Shown piece by piece: positions 28,482 through 36,218 of a DNA stretch of 64,000 nt. Origin of the DNA: Rhizobium sp. BK316. GTDB taxonomy: Bacteria > Pseudomonadota > Alphaproteobacteria > Rhizobiales > Rhizobiaceae. Below the pieces are notes generated by a model. The model saw only the letters and a list, made by a program, of their open reading frames with translations, ran no database searches and had not been told where the DNA came from. The stretch lies in NCBI RefSeq assembly GCF_014193695.1, contig NZ_JACHZR010000002.1, forward strand, positions 806,001 through 870,000, in the 5' to 3' direction. The position numbers and the translations under genes were made by a program. Numbering within the stretch: the first letter of the stretch is position 1; every line of letters begins with the position of its first letter.

Positions 28482-28506
28482 GGAACAATTTTCCGTTTTA
28501 TCCGTT
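28482..28506 (+). promoter_or_regulatory. Candidate EcfG (general stress response) promoter
   Basis: GGAAC (28482-28486), 16 bp, CGTT (28503-28506). This matches the GGAAC-N16/17-CGTT pattern known for EcfG/sigma-E2 promoters in alphaproteobacteria. It ends 38 bp before the BA14K gene start, a normal leader distance. Confidence 0.65.
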
Positions 28507-28544
28507 GGTCAGCAGGCTTTTTCGCTCTTGATCGGAGATACGCA

Positions 28545-29033
28545 ATGTTTGGGCTGAGTAAGAAGGTCGCGACTGCGGTTATGGCCGCCGCCGTCGTTGT
28601 GACGAGCTTCGTGCCGTCGCAGGCAATTCAAATGCCGGCCGCCCCGCAGGTGGAAAAATCTTCGCCTGTCGAAAACGTCCAATACCGCCGCTACTATGGT
28701 GGGGGCTACTACCGGCCCGGTTACTATCCGCGCTACCGTCCGGCCTATCGCCCTGGCTGGTACGGCGGCTACCGCGGCTATTCCTATTATCGCCCGGGTT
28801 ACCGTCACTATAATGGCTACTGGTATCCGCTGGCAGCCTTCGGTGCCGGCGCGATCATTGGTGGCGCCATCGCCGCACAGCCGCGCTACTATGCACCCGC
28901 ACCGGCTCCCTCGGGCATCAATCCGAGTCATGTCGCCTGGTGCGAAAACCGCTACCGTTCTTATCGGGCCTATGACAATACGTTCCAGCCCTATAACGGT
29001 CCGCGCCAACAGTGCTATTCACCCTATTATTGA
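28545..29033 (+). CDS. BA14K-family exported protein
   Basis: 162 residues. The signal peptide ends near PSQA (about residue 28). A middle Tyr/Arg/Gly/Pro-rich region of YRPGYY-type repeats (about 47-92) leads to a hydrophobic glycine-rich stretch ([14 protein letters not shown], about 98-111). The C-terminal BA14K domain has [19 protein letters not shown] and a second Cys (RQQCYSPYY). BA14K proteins were described in Brucella as immunoreactive, lectin-like surface-associated proteins; rhizobia carry many paralogues. A candidate EcfG promoter upstream suggests stress induction. A terminator-like hairpin follows. Confidence 0.88.
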   Translation: MFGLSKKVATAVMAAAVVVTSFVPSQAIQMPAAPQVEKSSPVENVQYRRYYGGGYYRPGYYPRYRPAYRPGWYGGYRGYSYYRPGYRHYNGYWYPLAAFGAGAIIGGAIAAQPRYYAPAPAPSGINPSHVAWCENRYRSYRAYDNTFQPYNGPRQQCYSPYY

Positions 29034-29056
29034 GGCGAAGCCAGAGATCGAGATAG

Positions 29057-29085
29057 AACGCCCGGCCATCGTGCCGGGCGTTTCA
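29057..29085. terminator. Terminator between the BA14K gene and the CorA-like gene
   Basis: AACGCCCGGC (29057-29066) pairs with GCCGGGCGTT (29073-29082), followed by TCATTTT. The perfect 10-bp stem sits between convergent genes and may serve both. Confidence 0.85.
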
Positions 29086-29087
29086 TT

Positions 29088-30080
29088 TTAGAGGATGTTT
29101 ACCCGCTTCAAGAGCCAATAAGCCAAAGCGATGGAGGCGATGATGAGCACCACGGCATATTCCGTACCGTAGTCTCCGACGGCGAAGGGCAGGTTGGCCG
29201 TGTTCATGCCGAAGAAGCCGGTCACCAGCGTCGGCGGCAACAGGAAGGCCGTCATGATCGACAGGATATAAAGGTGGCGGTTCGTCTCGGAGGAGAGCTT
29301 GGAATCGATTTCTTCGTGCAGCAGCCTTGCCCGGTCCTGCAGCGCATAGACATCATGGTCGACCGTCTCCAGCCGGCTCGTCAGTCGCCCGGCAATATCG
29401 TCAAAGCCGAAGGGCATTTCATCTTCGTCTGAGGCTGCGGCTCGCCGCATCAGCGCGAGGACCGTGCGCAGGTGGCGGTGCAGGCGCACGATCGTGCGAC
29501 GGACGGGAGCAAGCCTGCGGCGCTCGTCCCGCGAGGCGCTGTCGTAGACGAAATCCTCGATCAGGTTGAGCTCTTCGGTGAGCTCCATGACGACTGATAT
29601 CAGCGTGCGCTGGAACTCGGTCACAAGCAGTTCGAAGAGGTCGACGGGGCGGGTGAACTTACCGGGATTCTTCTCGATCATCACACGTGTCCGCTCCACG
29701 CTTCTCAACGGCTGCAGGCGTGTGGTGATTATGTACCGGTCGGAAATCGCGAAATGCAGCCAGCCGAGATCGGCCGTGTCCTGATCGAACTCACGCTGGC
29801 AGTCCACCAGCGTGCCGTAGAGCATCTGCTCGTCGACAGTCAGAACCGCGTGCGTATCGCGCGTGGTCAGAGCCGACTTGGCGTCATCCATCACGCCGAG
29901 CGTGTCGAGCAGGGCGGGTACGCGGGCGTCGGCGAGGTTGAGATGCAGCCAATAGAAACCGTCGTCCGCGGTCAACTCCGCGGCCGTCGCGCTGTTTTGC
30001 AGCCGCGCGGCCTTCTTGCTTTCCGGCGAGAAACGGTAGGCCCATACGAGGCCGGGTATGTTGACGGGCAAGGTATCCAT
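29088..30080 (-). CDS. CorA/ZntB-family divalent cation transporter
   Basis: 330 residues from the ATG at 30080 (MDTLPVNIPGL), preceded by GAGAGGA. The frame is open to 30170 but that stretch runs into the RIME-like repeat. A large cytoplasmic N-domain with a long helix is followed by two C-terminal membrane helices (about 270-290 and 305-325). The signature GFFGMN (GMN) loop lies between them and is followed by TANLPF. CorA moves Mg2+ or Co2+; ZntB-type members move Zn2+. The residues after GMN do not settle which. Confidence 0.9.
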   Translation of the reverse strand: MDTLPVNIPGLVWAYRFSPESKKAARLQNSATAAELTADDGFYWLHLNLADARVPALLDTLGVMDDAKSALTTRDTHAVLTVDEQMLYGTLVDCQREFDQDTADLGWLHFAISDRYIITTRLQPLRSVERTRVMIEKNPGKFTRPVDLFELLVTEFQRTLISVVMELTEELNLIEDFVYDSASRDERRRLAPVRRTIVRLHRHLRTVLALMRRAAASDEDEMPFGFDDIAGRLTSRLETVDHDVYALQDRARLLHEEIDSKLSSETNRHLYILSIMTAFLLPPTLVTGFFGMNTANLPFAVGDYGTEYAVVLIIASIALAYWLLKRVNIL

Positions 30081-30120
30081 TGTTGCCGATCCTCTCGCGA
30101 AGGCGATCAATCCTACTAAA

Positions 30121-30217
30121 GCATGTCGCGCAAAAGTGTGTAGCGGTTTTGCGATAACGACATGCGTCAAAACAAGACCTAAGCGTGGCAGCGGATCTGA
30201 AAGATCGCGACACGCTT
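30121..30217. repeat. RIME-like intergenic palindromic element
   Basis: Two adjacent palindromes. The first, 30121-30165, has outer arms GCATGTCG/CGACATGC and inner arms CGCAAAA/TTTTGCG. The second, 30181-30217, has arms AAGCGTG/CACGCTT with an inner GATCT-GAA-AGATC. Two large imperfect palindromes in about 100 bp between genes is the layout of the Rhizobium-specific intergenic mosaic element (RIME1), and the sequence is familiar from other rhizobial intergenic regions. Confidence 0.65.
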
Positions 30218-30239
30218 AGAGATTCTCCATGACGTTTGT

Positions 30240-30314
30240 TTGTGCAAGTGCACAAGCGAAAAGGCGCTCCCGATCAAGGTTATCGACGGAAACAAAATTG
30301 ACGTTTACGTAAAA
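30240..30314 (+). promoter_or_regulatory. Control region of the acyl-CoA dehydrogenase operon
   Basis: Between the RIME-like element and the operon lie TTGTGCA-AG-TGCACAA (30240-30255) and TTGACGTTTACGTAAAA (30298-30314). The latter contains the perfect palindrome TTTACGTAAA and two ACGT cores 6 bp apart. It resembles the ACGT-repeat operators reported for LiuR-type MerR regulators of acyl-CoA catabolism. Which protein binds is inference. Confidence 0.4.
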
Positions 30315-30389
30315 ATCAATTAGCTCTTCAAATGGAAGCGCTTGTGCACCGGCTTGGCCGTGCGTAAGCCGAATGCGGAGGAAAATAAG

Positions 30390-32168
30390 ATGTACAAGGC
30401 GCCCGTCGAGGAAATCGCGTTCACGCTGAAGCACGTCGCCGGCATGGCAGAAGCGATCGACGGCGGTCTTTTGGGCGATCTTGGTGAAGATCTAGTCGAT
30501 GCCATCCTTGCCGAGGCGGGACGATTCGCCACGGAGGAAATCGCCCCTCTGGCCGACATCGGCGACCGCCAGGGCGCCCGCCTTTCCAACGGTGAGGTGA
30601 AAACGCCGGACGGCTGGCGTGATCTCTATCGCAATTGGGCCGCCGGCGGCTGGAACGGCCTGACCGCACCGGAGGACTTCGGTGGCCAGGCTTTGCCGCA
30701 CATGCTGAACGTTGCGGCACTCGAGATGTGGAACTCCGGCTCCATGGCTTTCGCGCTCTGCCCGACGCTGACCATGGGCGCGATCGAGGCCCTGAATGTA
30801 CATGGCAGTGCCGCCCTCAAGGAAAAATATTTGGCGCGCATGGTGTCTGGTGAATGGACCGGCACGATGAACCTCACGGAACCCCATGCCGGCTCCGATC
30901 TCGGCGTGTTGAAAGCGCGCGCCGAACGTTGCGACGATGGCACCTACCGTCTCTTCGGCCAGAAGATCTTCATCACCTGGGGCGAGCATGACGCGGCAGA
31001 CAACATCATTCATCTCGTGCTCGCTCGCCTGCCGGACGCGCCTGCCGGCACGCGCGGCATCTCGCTCTTCCTCGTGCCGAAATTCCTCGTCAATGATGAC
31101 GGCTCGCCGGGTGCCCGCAACGATCTCCACTGCCACTCGCTGGAGCATAAGCTCGGCATCCACGGCTCGCCCACCTGCACGATGATCTACGGCGACGGAA
31201 AATTCGGCGATGAGAAGGGGGCGGTCGGCTGGCTGATCGGCGAGGAGAACAAGGGCCTCGCCTGCATGTTCACGATGATGAACAATGCGCGCCTCGCCGT
31301 CGGCATGCAGGGTGTGGCGATCTGCGAGGCGGCGACGCAGAAGGCGATCGCCTATGCCAGGGAGCGCGCGCAGGGCAGGGCGCCTGGCTGGAGCGGATCC
31401 GGCATGAGCCCGATCATCGACCATCCCGATGTCATCAGGATGCTGCTGACCATGAAGGCGCTGACGCAGGGTTCGCGCGCTATCGCCTATGCCTGCGCCC
31501 ATGCGATCGACATGGCGCATCGCGCTACGGAACGCCGCGCGGACTGGCAGGAGCGCGCAGCACTGCTGACGCCGATCGCCAAATCCTTTGCGACTGATGC
31601 CGGCGTCGATGTCGCCTCTCTTGGCATTCAGGTTCATGGCGGCATGGGCTTCATCGAGGAGACAGGTGCGGCCCGCTATCTGCGCGATGCCCGCATTGCC
31701 CCGATCTATGAAGGCACGAACGGCATTCAGGCAATCGATCTCGTCATCCGTAAGCTGCCTTTGTCCGGCGGCGAGCAGGTCAGGGGCTTCATCGCCGAGA
31801 TGAAGGCGATCGCTGAGGCTGTCTCCAGTTCGAACATCGAGGGTTTCGGCGCGACGGCCGACAGGCTCGGAGCTGCGCTCGCCGATCTGGAGAAGGCGAC
31901 AGACTGGCTGCTGGCCCGCCTCGCAGAGGGCAAATCGGCAGAGGCCTTGTCCGGCGCCACGCCCTATCAGCGTCTCTTCGGGCTTGCTCTGACCGGCTGC
32001 TATCTCGCAAAAGGCGGCCTTGCTCGCGTAGCGGATGGGGCGGGTGAAAGCCGTATCGCGCTCTGCCGCTTCGCCGCCGAGAATCTGCTGTCCGAAACGG
32101 CGGCGCTGAAGGACCGTGTCGTCAACGGCGCAGGGAGCCTTGCCGCGGCCCGCGCCGTCCTTGCCTAA
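30390..32168 (+). CDS. Acyl-CoA dehydrogenase, long (DmdC-like) form
   Basis: 592 residues from the ATG at 30390 (MYKAPVEEIAFTLKHVAGM), preceded by GCGGAGG; the frame is open back to 30342. It is an FAD enzyme introducing a 2,3-double bond into acyl-CoA. The N-terminal domain has an extra segment typical of the ~590-residue subfamily. NLTEPHAGSDLG (FAD/substrate contact), GGMGFIEETGAARYLRDARI and IYEGTNGIQAIDL are visible. The subfamily includes 3-methylmercaptopropionyl-CoA dehydrogenase and medium- or long-chain enzymes; substrate unproven. The enoyl-CoA hydratase gene follows 10 nt later with its SD on this stop codon, so one operon. Confidence 0.92.
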   Translation: MYKAPVEEIAFTLKHVAGMAEAIDGGLLGDLGEDLVDAILAEAGRFATEEIAPLADIGDRQGARLSNGEVKTPDGWRDLYRNWAAGGWNGLTAPEDFGGQALPHMLNVAALEMWNSGSMAFALCPTLTMGAIEALNVHGSAALKEKYLARMVSGEWTGTMNLTEPHAGSDLGVLKARAERCDDGTYRLFGQKIFITWGEHDAADNIIHLVLARLPDAPAGTRGISLFLVPKFLVNDDGSPGARNDLHCHSLEHKLGIHGSPTCTMIYGDGKFGDEKGAVGWLIGEENKGLACMFTMMNNARLAVGMQGVAICEAATQKAIAYARERAQGRAPGWSGSGMSPIIDHPDVIRMLLTMKALTQGSRAIAYACAHAIDMAHRATERRADWQERAALLTPIAKSFATDAGVDVASLGIQVHGGMGFIEETGAARYLRDARIAPIYEGTNGIQAIDLVIRKLPLSGGEQVRGFIAEMKAIAEAVSSSNIEGFGATADRLGAALADLEKATDWLLARLAEGKSAEALSGATPYQRLFGLALTGCYLAKGGLARVADGAGESRIALCRFAAENLLSETAALKDRVVNGAGSLAAARAVLA

Positions 32169-32178
32169 GGAGCTGAAA

Positions 32179-32931
32179 ATGAGTGATCCCATCGTCATCG
32201 AGCGATCCGCGGAAGATCCGGCCGTCCAGATCATCCGCTTCAACCGGCCGGAAAAGAAGAATGCCTTTACCCGCGACATGTATCGCACGATGACGGATGC
32301 CCTGAATGCCGCAAACAGCGATGCCGGAATCAGGGTGACGGTCTTTTTCGGCACCGAAGGCAGCTTCTCGGCCGGCAACGACATCGGCGATTTCCTCGCC
32401 GCGGCCATGGGCGGCACTGTGGGGCTGGAGCTGATCGATTTCCTCTATGCGCTCGTCAATGCCGAAAAGCCTCTCGTCTCGGGCGTCGATGGTCTGGCAA
32501 TCGGCATCGGCACGACGCTCAACCTGCATTGCGACCTGACGATCGCCTCCGACCGCAGCCAGTTCCGCACGCCCTTCGTCGATCTGGCACTGGTGCCGGA
32601 GGCGGGTTCCAGTCTAATCGCTCCGCGTATCATGGGGCACCAGCGCGCCTTCGCCATGCTCGCCGCCGGAGAGGCCTTTACGGCCGAGGATGCGAGGCAA
32701 GCCGGTCTCATCTGGAAGGTGACGAGCCCGGAAGAGGTTGAAAAGCAGGCGCTGGCTGCAGCCGCAAAGCTTGCCGCCAAGCCGCCGGAAGCGTTGAAGA
32801 TCGCCCGCGACCTCGTTCGCGGCCCGCGGGAGGAGGTCATTGCCCGGATCGATGAAGAGGCTCGTCATTTCACCGCCCGCCTGAGAAGTGATGAAGCACG
32901 CGCCGCCTTCGAGGCCTTCATGCGCCGCTGA
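32179..32931 (+). CDS. Enoyl-CoA hydratase/isomerase family protein
   Basis: 250 residues from the ATG at 32179; AAGGAG overlapping the upstream TAA is its ribosome-binding site. It has the crotonase fold: FSAGNDIGDFL and GLAIGIGTTLNLHCD supply the oxyanion-hole strands, and VPEAGSS the catalytic-loop region with one Glu. It would hydrate or isomerise the 2-enoyl-CoA made by the dehydrogenase upstream, giving two consecutive steps of a beta-oxidation-like pathway. Only one of the two Glu residues of classical hydratases is obvious, so an isomerase or related reaction is possible. Confidence 0.88.
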   Translation: MSDPIVIERSAEDPAVQIIRFNRPEKKNAFTRDMYRTMTDALNAANSDAGIRVTVFFGTEGSFSAGNDIGDFLAAAMGGTVGLELIDFLYALVNAEKPLVSGVDGLAIGIGTTLNLHCDLTIASDRSQFRTPFVDLALVPEAGSSLIAPRIMGHQRAFAMLAAGEAFTAEDARQAGLIWKVTSPEEVEKQALAAAAKLAAKPPEALKIARDLVRGPREEVIARIDEEARHFTARLRSDEARAAFEAFMRR

Positions 32932-33003
32932 GCCCCTAAAAAGAAGCTATTGGAAGAACGGCATGTCAAGACACACCGACAGCGTCTTCCCTGATCCTGG
33001 ATA

Positions 33004-33071
33004 GTTAGGTATTCGCCAAACTATTTATTGACTCCCGTATTGCGTCGCTTATAGTTAGGCATATGCCTAAC
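33004..33071 (+). promoter_or_regulatory. ArsR promoter flanked by two operator-like palindromes
   Basis: A sigma70-like promoter, TTGACT (33028-33033), 16 bp, TATAGT (33050-33055), would start transcription at about 33062-33063, i.e. on or next to the ATG (33063). GTTAGGCATATGCCTAAC (33054-33071) is a perfect 18-bp palindrome covering the -10 edge and start codon. GTTAGGTATTCGCCAAAC (33004-33021) is a 14/18 copy exactly 50 bp upstream. No ribosome-binding site precedes the ATG, so the mRNA is probably leaderless. Confidence 0.7.
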
Positions 33072-33428
33072 CAATCGCATGCCCTTGATTTGATGTTTCA
33101 GGCTCTGGCGGATCCCGCCCGGCGCAGCATGGTGGATCGGCTCTGCAAGGGGCCGGCTTCCGTTAAGGAACTGGCCGCGCCCCTGTCCATGGCGCTGCCT
33201 TCGGTCCTCCAGCATCTGCAGATGCTGGAAGCGAGTGGCCTCGTGCGTTCGGAAAAAACCGGCCGCGTGCGCACCTGCCGGATCGAGCCGCAGGCGCTAC
33301 GCTCTGCCGAAGCCTGGATCAACGAGCGCCGCACGCTCTGGGAGCGCCGCCTCGACAGGCTGGGCGCATATCTCGATGCCAATCCGGAAATGTCTGACAA
33401 CCCTGAGAAGCAGAACGAAAAGGAGTAA
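33063..33428 (+). CDS. ArsR-family winged-helix transcriptional regulator
   Basis: 121 residues. MFQALADPARRSMVDRLCKG and the recognition region VKELAAPLSMALPSVLQHLQML are typical of the ArsR/SmtB winged helix, followed by GLVRSEKTGRVRTCRIEP. No metal-binding Cys pair (ELCVCDL-type) is present, so it is more likely a non-metal member, of the kind paired with SRPBCC (START-like) genes. It overlaps a palindromic operator at its own start, arguing for tight autoregulation. The next gene begins 4 nt after its stop, with AAGGAG at the stop codon. Confidence 0.92.
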   Translation: MPNQSHALDLMFQALADPARRSMVDRLCKGPASVKELAAPLSMALPSVLQHLQMLEASGLVRSEKTGRVRTCRIEPQALRSAEAWINERRTLWERRLDRLGAYLDANPEMSDNPEKQNEKE

Positions 33429-33432
33429 GATC

Positions 33433-33906
33433 ATGCAGGAAGAGTACAGCACCCTTCATTCCACCTTCTCCGTCGAGCGCACCTATGACGTGCCGGCCCC
33501 GCGCGTCTTTGCCGCCTGGTCCGATCCGAAAGCACGCCTGCAGTGGGAGGCGATCGGCGAGGATTTCACCACCACCTATACCGAGAATGATTTCCGCGTC
33601 GGCGGCCGCGATATCAGCCGGTTCAATTTCGGCAAGAGCGACGAATATGTCGCCGACGCCCGCTATGAGGATATCGTCAGGGATCGCCGTATCGTCTACG
33701 CCTATACGATGTCGCACAATGAGCGGCGCATCTCTTCGTCGCTGACGACCATCAGCCTGACGCCGGTGCCGGAAGGCACGCATGTCGTGGTGACGGAGCA
33801 GATCACCATCCTCGACGGTGGCGATAAGGTGGAATACCGCCAGGCCGGTATCGCCGGACAGCTCGATCAGCTCGGCCGCTATCTCGCCGGCGAAAAGGTC
33901 GGCTGA
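33433..33906 (+). CDS. SRPBCC (START/AHSA1-like) domain protein
   Basis: 157 residues from the ATG at 33433. The opening FSVERTYDVPAPRVFAAWSD and the middle FRVGGRDISRFNFG and YEDIVRDRRIVYAYTM are typical of the AHSA1/SRPBCC fold with its hydrophobic ligand cavity. Proteins of this kind are often encoded just after an ArsR regulator and are thought to bind or alter a small hydrophobic molecule; the ligand is unknown. It is co-transcribed and probably translationally coupled with arsR. The downstream RNA methyltransferase gene converges 7 bp after its stop. Confidence 0.88.
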   Translation: MQEEYSTLHSTFSVERTYDVPAPRVFAAWSDPKARLQWEAIGEDFTTTYTENDFRVGGRDISRFNFGKSDEYVADARYEDIVRDRRIVYAYTMSHNERRISSSLTTISLTPVPEGTHVVVTEQITILDGGDKVEYRQAGIAGQLDQLGRYLAGEKVG

Positions 33907-33913
33907 CGGCTGC

Positions 33914-35164
33914 TCATTTTTCCAGCGTGGCCACGATCTCGACATGCGAGGTCCAGAGGAACTGGTCGATGGGCGTAACCGACGTAATGCGGTAGCCGCC
34001 CTCGACGAGGAGGGCGAGATCGCGGGCAAGCGTCAGCGGATTGCAGCTGACGGCGACGACCTTCTTGACGATCGAGCGCGCCAGCTCCTTGCATTGGAAT
34101 TCCGCGCCTGCGCGTGGCGGATCGAAGACGACGGCATCGAAGACTTTGAGCTCCGAGGTCATCAGCGGGCGGCGGAAGAGATCACGCTTTTCGCTGGTCA
34201 CGGGCTTCAGGCCCTGCGTGTTGCGCGCCGCGTGGTCGAGTGCCGCAATCGCCTTGCCGTCGCCTTCAACGGCATGCACGCGGCCGAGACGAGCAAGTTG
34301 CAGCGAAAACGTACCGGCACCGGCGAAGAGATCGGCGATCCGCTTGGCCTTGCCGACATGGGCAAGCACGAGGTTTGCCATCGCCTCTTCGGCCGGCTTC
34401 GTCGCCTGCGTGAAACCGCCGGCGGGCGGGGAAACCTGCACGCCGCCGAACTCGATCATCGGCTTCACCGGCTCGACGAGAATTTCGCCGTCGAGCGAAA
34501 CGCGCGCAATGCCGCGAAGGCCAAGCACGACCTCGACCGCCTTGCGCCGTTGCTGGTCGGAAAGCTTCTTCACGCCTTCGATCGCAAGATCGAGACCGGA
34601 GAGCGTTTCCAGAACCGCGATGCGGAAGGCCTCGGCATTGGTCGCCACGGCAGCACCGACGGCCTTGATCGCCGGCAGCCGGGAAACGATCCCCGTCGAC
34701 GAGATGGGACATTCCTCGATGGCGACGATGTGGTGGCTTTCGGCCTGGTTGAAGCCGATGAGCATGTCCTTCTCGGTCTTGCGCGCCGCAAAAACCACCC
34801 GCCGCCGCTCACCCGGATGGGCGGCCACGATCTCGCTGACCTCAGGCGTCAGTCCTTTGGACCTCAGCGCATCGATGACGAGCTGCCGCTTGAAGGCGCG
34901 GTAGGGGACATCCGCCATGTGCTGCAGGGTGCAGCCGCCGCAGGTGCCATTGACGCCATCGGGACCGAAATGCCGGCAGGGCGGCTCCTGCCTGTCGGCG
35001 GAAGCCGAGGCGATCGACATCACGGTGCCCTGGTTCTTGACGCGGGCGATCGCTACCGTCTCGCCGGGCAGGGTGAAGGGCACATAGACTGGCCCATCCT
35101 TGCCGTTGGCAATGCCGTCGCCCTGTGCACCGAGTCTGTCGATCGTGATTGTTTCCGTGCTCAC
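33914..35164 (-). CDS. Class I SAM-dependent RNA methyltransferase (TrmA/RlmCD family)
   Basis: 416 residues. An N-terminal TRAM domain (ITIDRLGAQGDGIA) precedes a cysteine cluster (CRHFG near 63, CGGCTLQH near 75) that with ECPIS would bind a 4Fe-4S centre. The SAM domain shows ADLFAGAGTFSLQLAR, DPPRAGA and the catalytic VSCNPLTLARDL. The enzyme would make 5-methyluridine in rRNA or tRNA; the specific site is not assignable. It starts with GTG at 35164 overlapping the TGA of the upstream TlyA gene (GTGA), so translation is probably coupled. Confidence 0.9.
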   Translation of the reverse strand: MSTETITIDRLGAQGDGIANGKDGPVYVPFTLPGETVAIARVKNQGTVMSIASASADRQEPPCRHFGPDGVNGTCGGCTLQHMADVPYRAFKRQLVIDALRSKGLTPEVSEIVAAHPGERRRVVFAARKTEKDMLIGFNQAESHHIVAIEECPISSTGIVSRLPAIKAVGAAVATNAEAFRIAVLETLSGLDLAIEGVKKLSDQQRRKAVEVVLGLRGIARVSLDGEILVEPVKPMIEFGGVQVSPPAGGFTQATKPAEEAMANLVLAHVGKAKRIADLFAGAGTFSLQLARLGRVHAVEGDGKAIAALDHAARNTQGLKPVTSEKRDLFRRPLMTSELKVFDAVVFDPPRAGAEFQCKELARSIVKKVVAVSCNPLTLARDLALLVEGGYRITSVTPIDQFLWTSHVEIVATLEK

Positions 35165-35907
35165 GCTTTCGTCCCTGCCAGTAGAAATTCCTGATTGCCG
35201 TCGCCGCCCGAAATGGGCGAGGGGATGAGCCCGAAACTCTTCCAGCCCATATCCTCGCTGAACCAGCGTTCGAGTTCCGCCGCCACATCAGGCCCGGAAG
35301 CCGGATCCTTCAACAAACCACCCTTGCCGATTGCTTCGCGTCCCGCCTCGAACTGCGGCTTGACAAGAATTGCGGCGAGGGTGCCCGGCTCTGCGATATC
35401 GAGCGCCGGAGCGAGCGCCAGCTTCAGCGAAATGAAGGAGACGTCGGAGACGATGAAATCCACCGCGTGGCCGATATCCTCGGCCGTCAGGCTGCGGGCG
35501 TTCAACCCCTCGATATTGGTCACGCGCGGATCGGCCGATATCCTCGGATGCATCTGCCCGTGGCCGACATCGATTGCCGTCACATGCGCCGCACCCCGTT
35601 CCAGCAGCACTTCCGTGAAGCCGCCGGTCGATGCGCCGACATCGAGACAGTGCCGCCCGGCCGGGTCGAGCCCGAAATGGTCGAGTGCTGCCACAAGCTT
35701 CAACGCTGCACGCGAGACATAATCCTGTGCCGGATCGTCGATCTCGATTGTCGCATCCGAAGCGAAGACGGCGCCGGCCTTCGTCACTACTTTGCCGGCG
35801 ACTTTCACCGTGCCGCGCGCCACGGCATCGCGCGCCCGTGAGCGGCTCGCAAAGAGGCCGAGAGTGACGAGAAGTTGGTCGAGGCGCTGGCTGTTTTGAT
35901 CTGACAT
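35161..35907 (-). CDS. TlyA-family RNA methyltransferase (S4 + FtsJ-like)
   Basis: 248 residues from the ATG at 35907 (MSDQNSQRLDQLLVTLGLFA); the frame is open to 35958. An N-terminal S4 RNA-binding domain (about 8-65) is followed by an FtsJ-like SAM domain with CLDVGASTGGFTEVLLERGA, AIDVGHGQMHP and SDVSFISLK. TlyA methylates 2'-OH groups of rRNA in mycobacteria; alphaproteobacterial members are usually annotated TlyA or haemolysin-like without proof. Its 3' end overlaps the next RNA methyltransferase gene by 4 nt, making a two-gene RNA-modification operon. Confidence 0.9.
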   Translation of the reverse strand: MSDQNSQRLDQLLVTLGLFASRSRARDAVARGTVKVAGKVVTKAGAVFASDATIEIDDPAQDYVSRAALKLVAALDHFGLDPAGRHCLDVGASTGGFTEVLLERGAAHVTAIDVGHGQMHPRISADPRVTNIEGLNARSLTAEDIGHAVDFIVSDVSFISLKLALAPALDIAEPGTLAAILVKPQFEAGREAIGKGGLLKDPASGPDVAAELERWFSEDMGWKSFGLIPSPISGGDGNQEFLLAGTKA

Positions 35908-36218
35908 CGGCTGTGAATGACCGGCAAAGCCGCCGGTTGCAAGCATTTTTGTTGGCATGACGGATATGCTGTCACGGCTTCACATCACCGGAACTGCAAT
36001 AATCAGAGCCAACTTGTGCTGCGGCGCACAAATTTAAACAAATTTAAATCCCTGCTCGCATAGGTTCCCTTTGATTGCAGCGGTTCGCTTTTGAATCGCT
36101 TCGTGCCATGAAGGCGCCGCGTCCTCCCCGCCGATCATGTCCTTATAAGAAGTCTCGTGGCTGCGCGTTTGCGCGGTCGCCCCTTGTCGCGCCTGATGTC
36201 GCCAGGAGAAATTGACCG
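35908..36218 (+). promoter_or_regulatory. Control region of the third MCP: dyad plus tandem repeat
   Basis: 311 bp without a gene. TTGTGC-N6-GCACAA (36014-36031) runs into two perfect tandem copies of ACAAATTTAA (36028-36047), an AT-rich island about 170 bp before the MCP start. This may be an operator with an UP-element-like tract; unproven. AGGAGAAA lies 8 nt before the MCP ATG. Confidence 0.4.
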
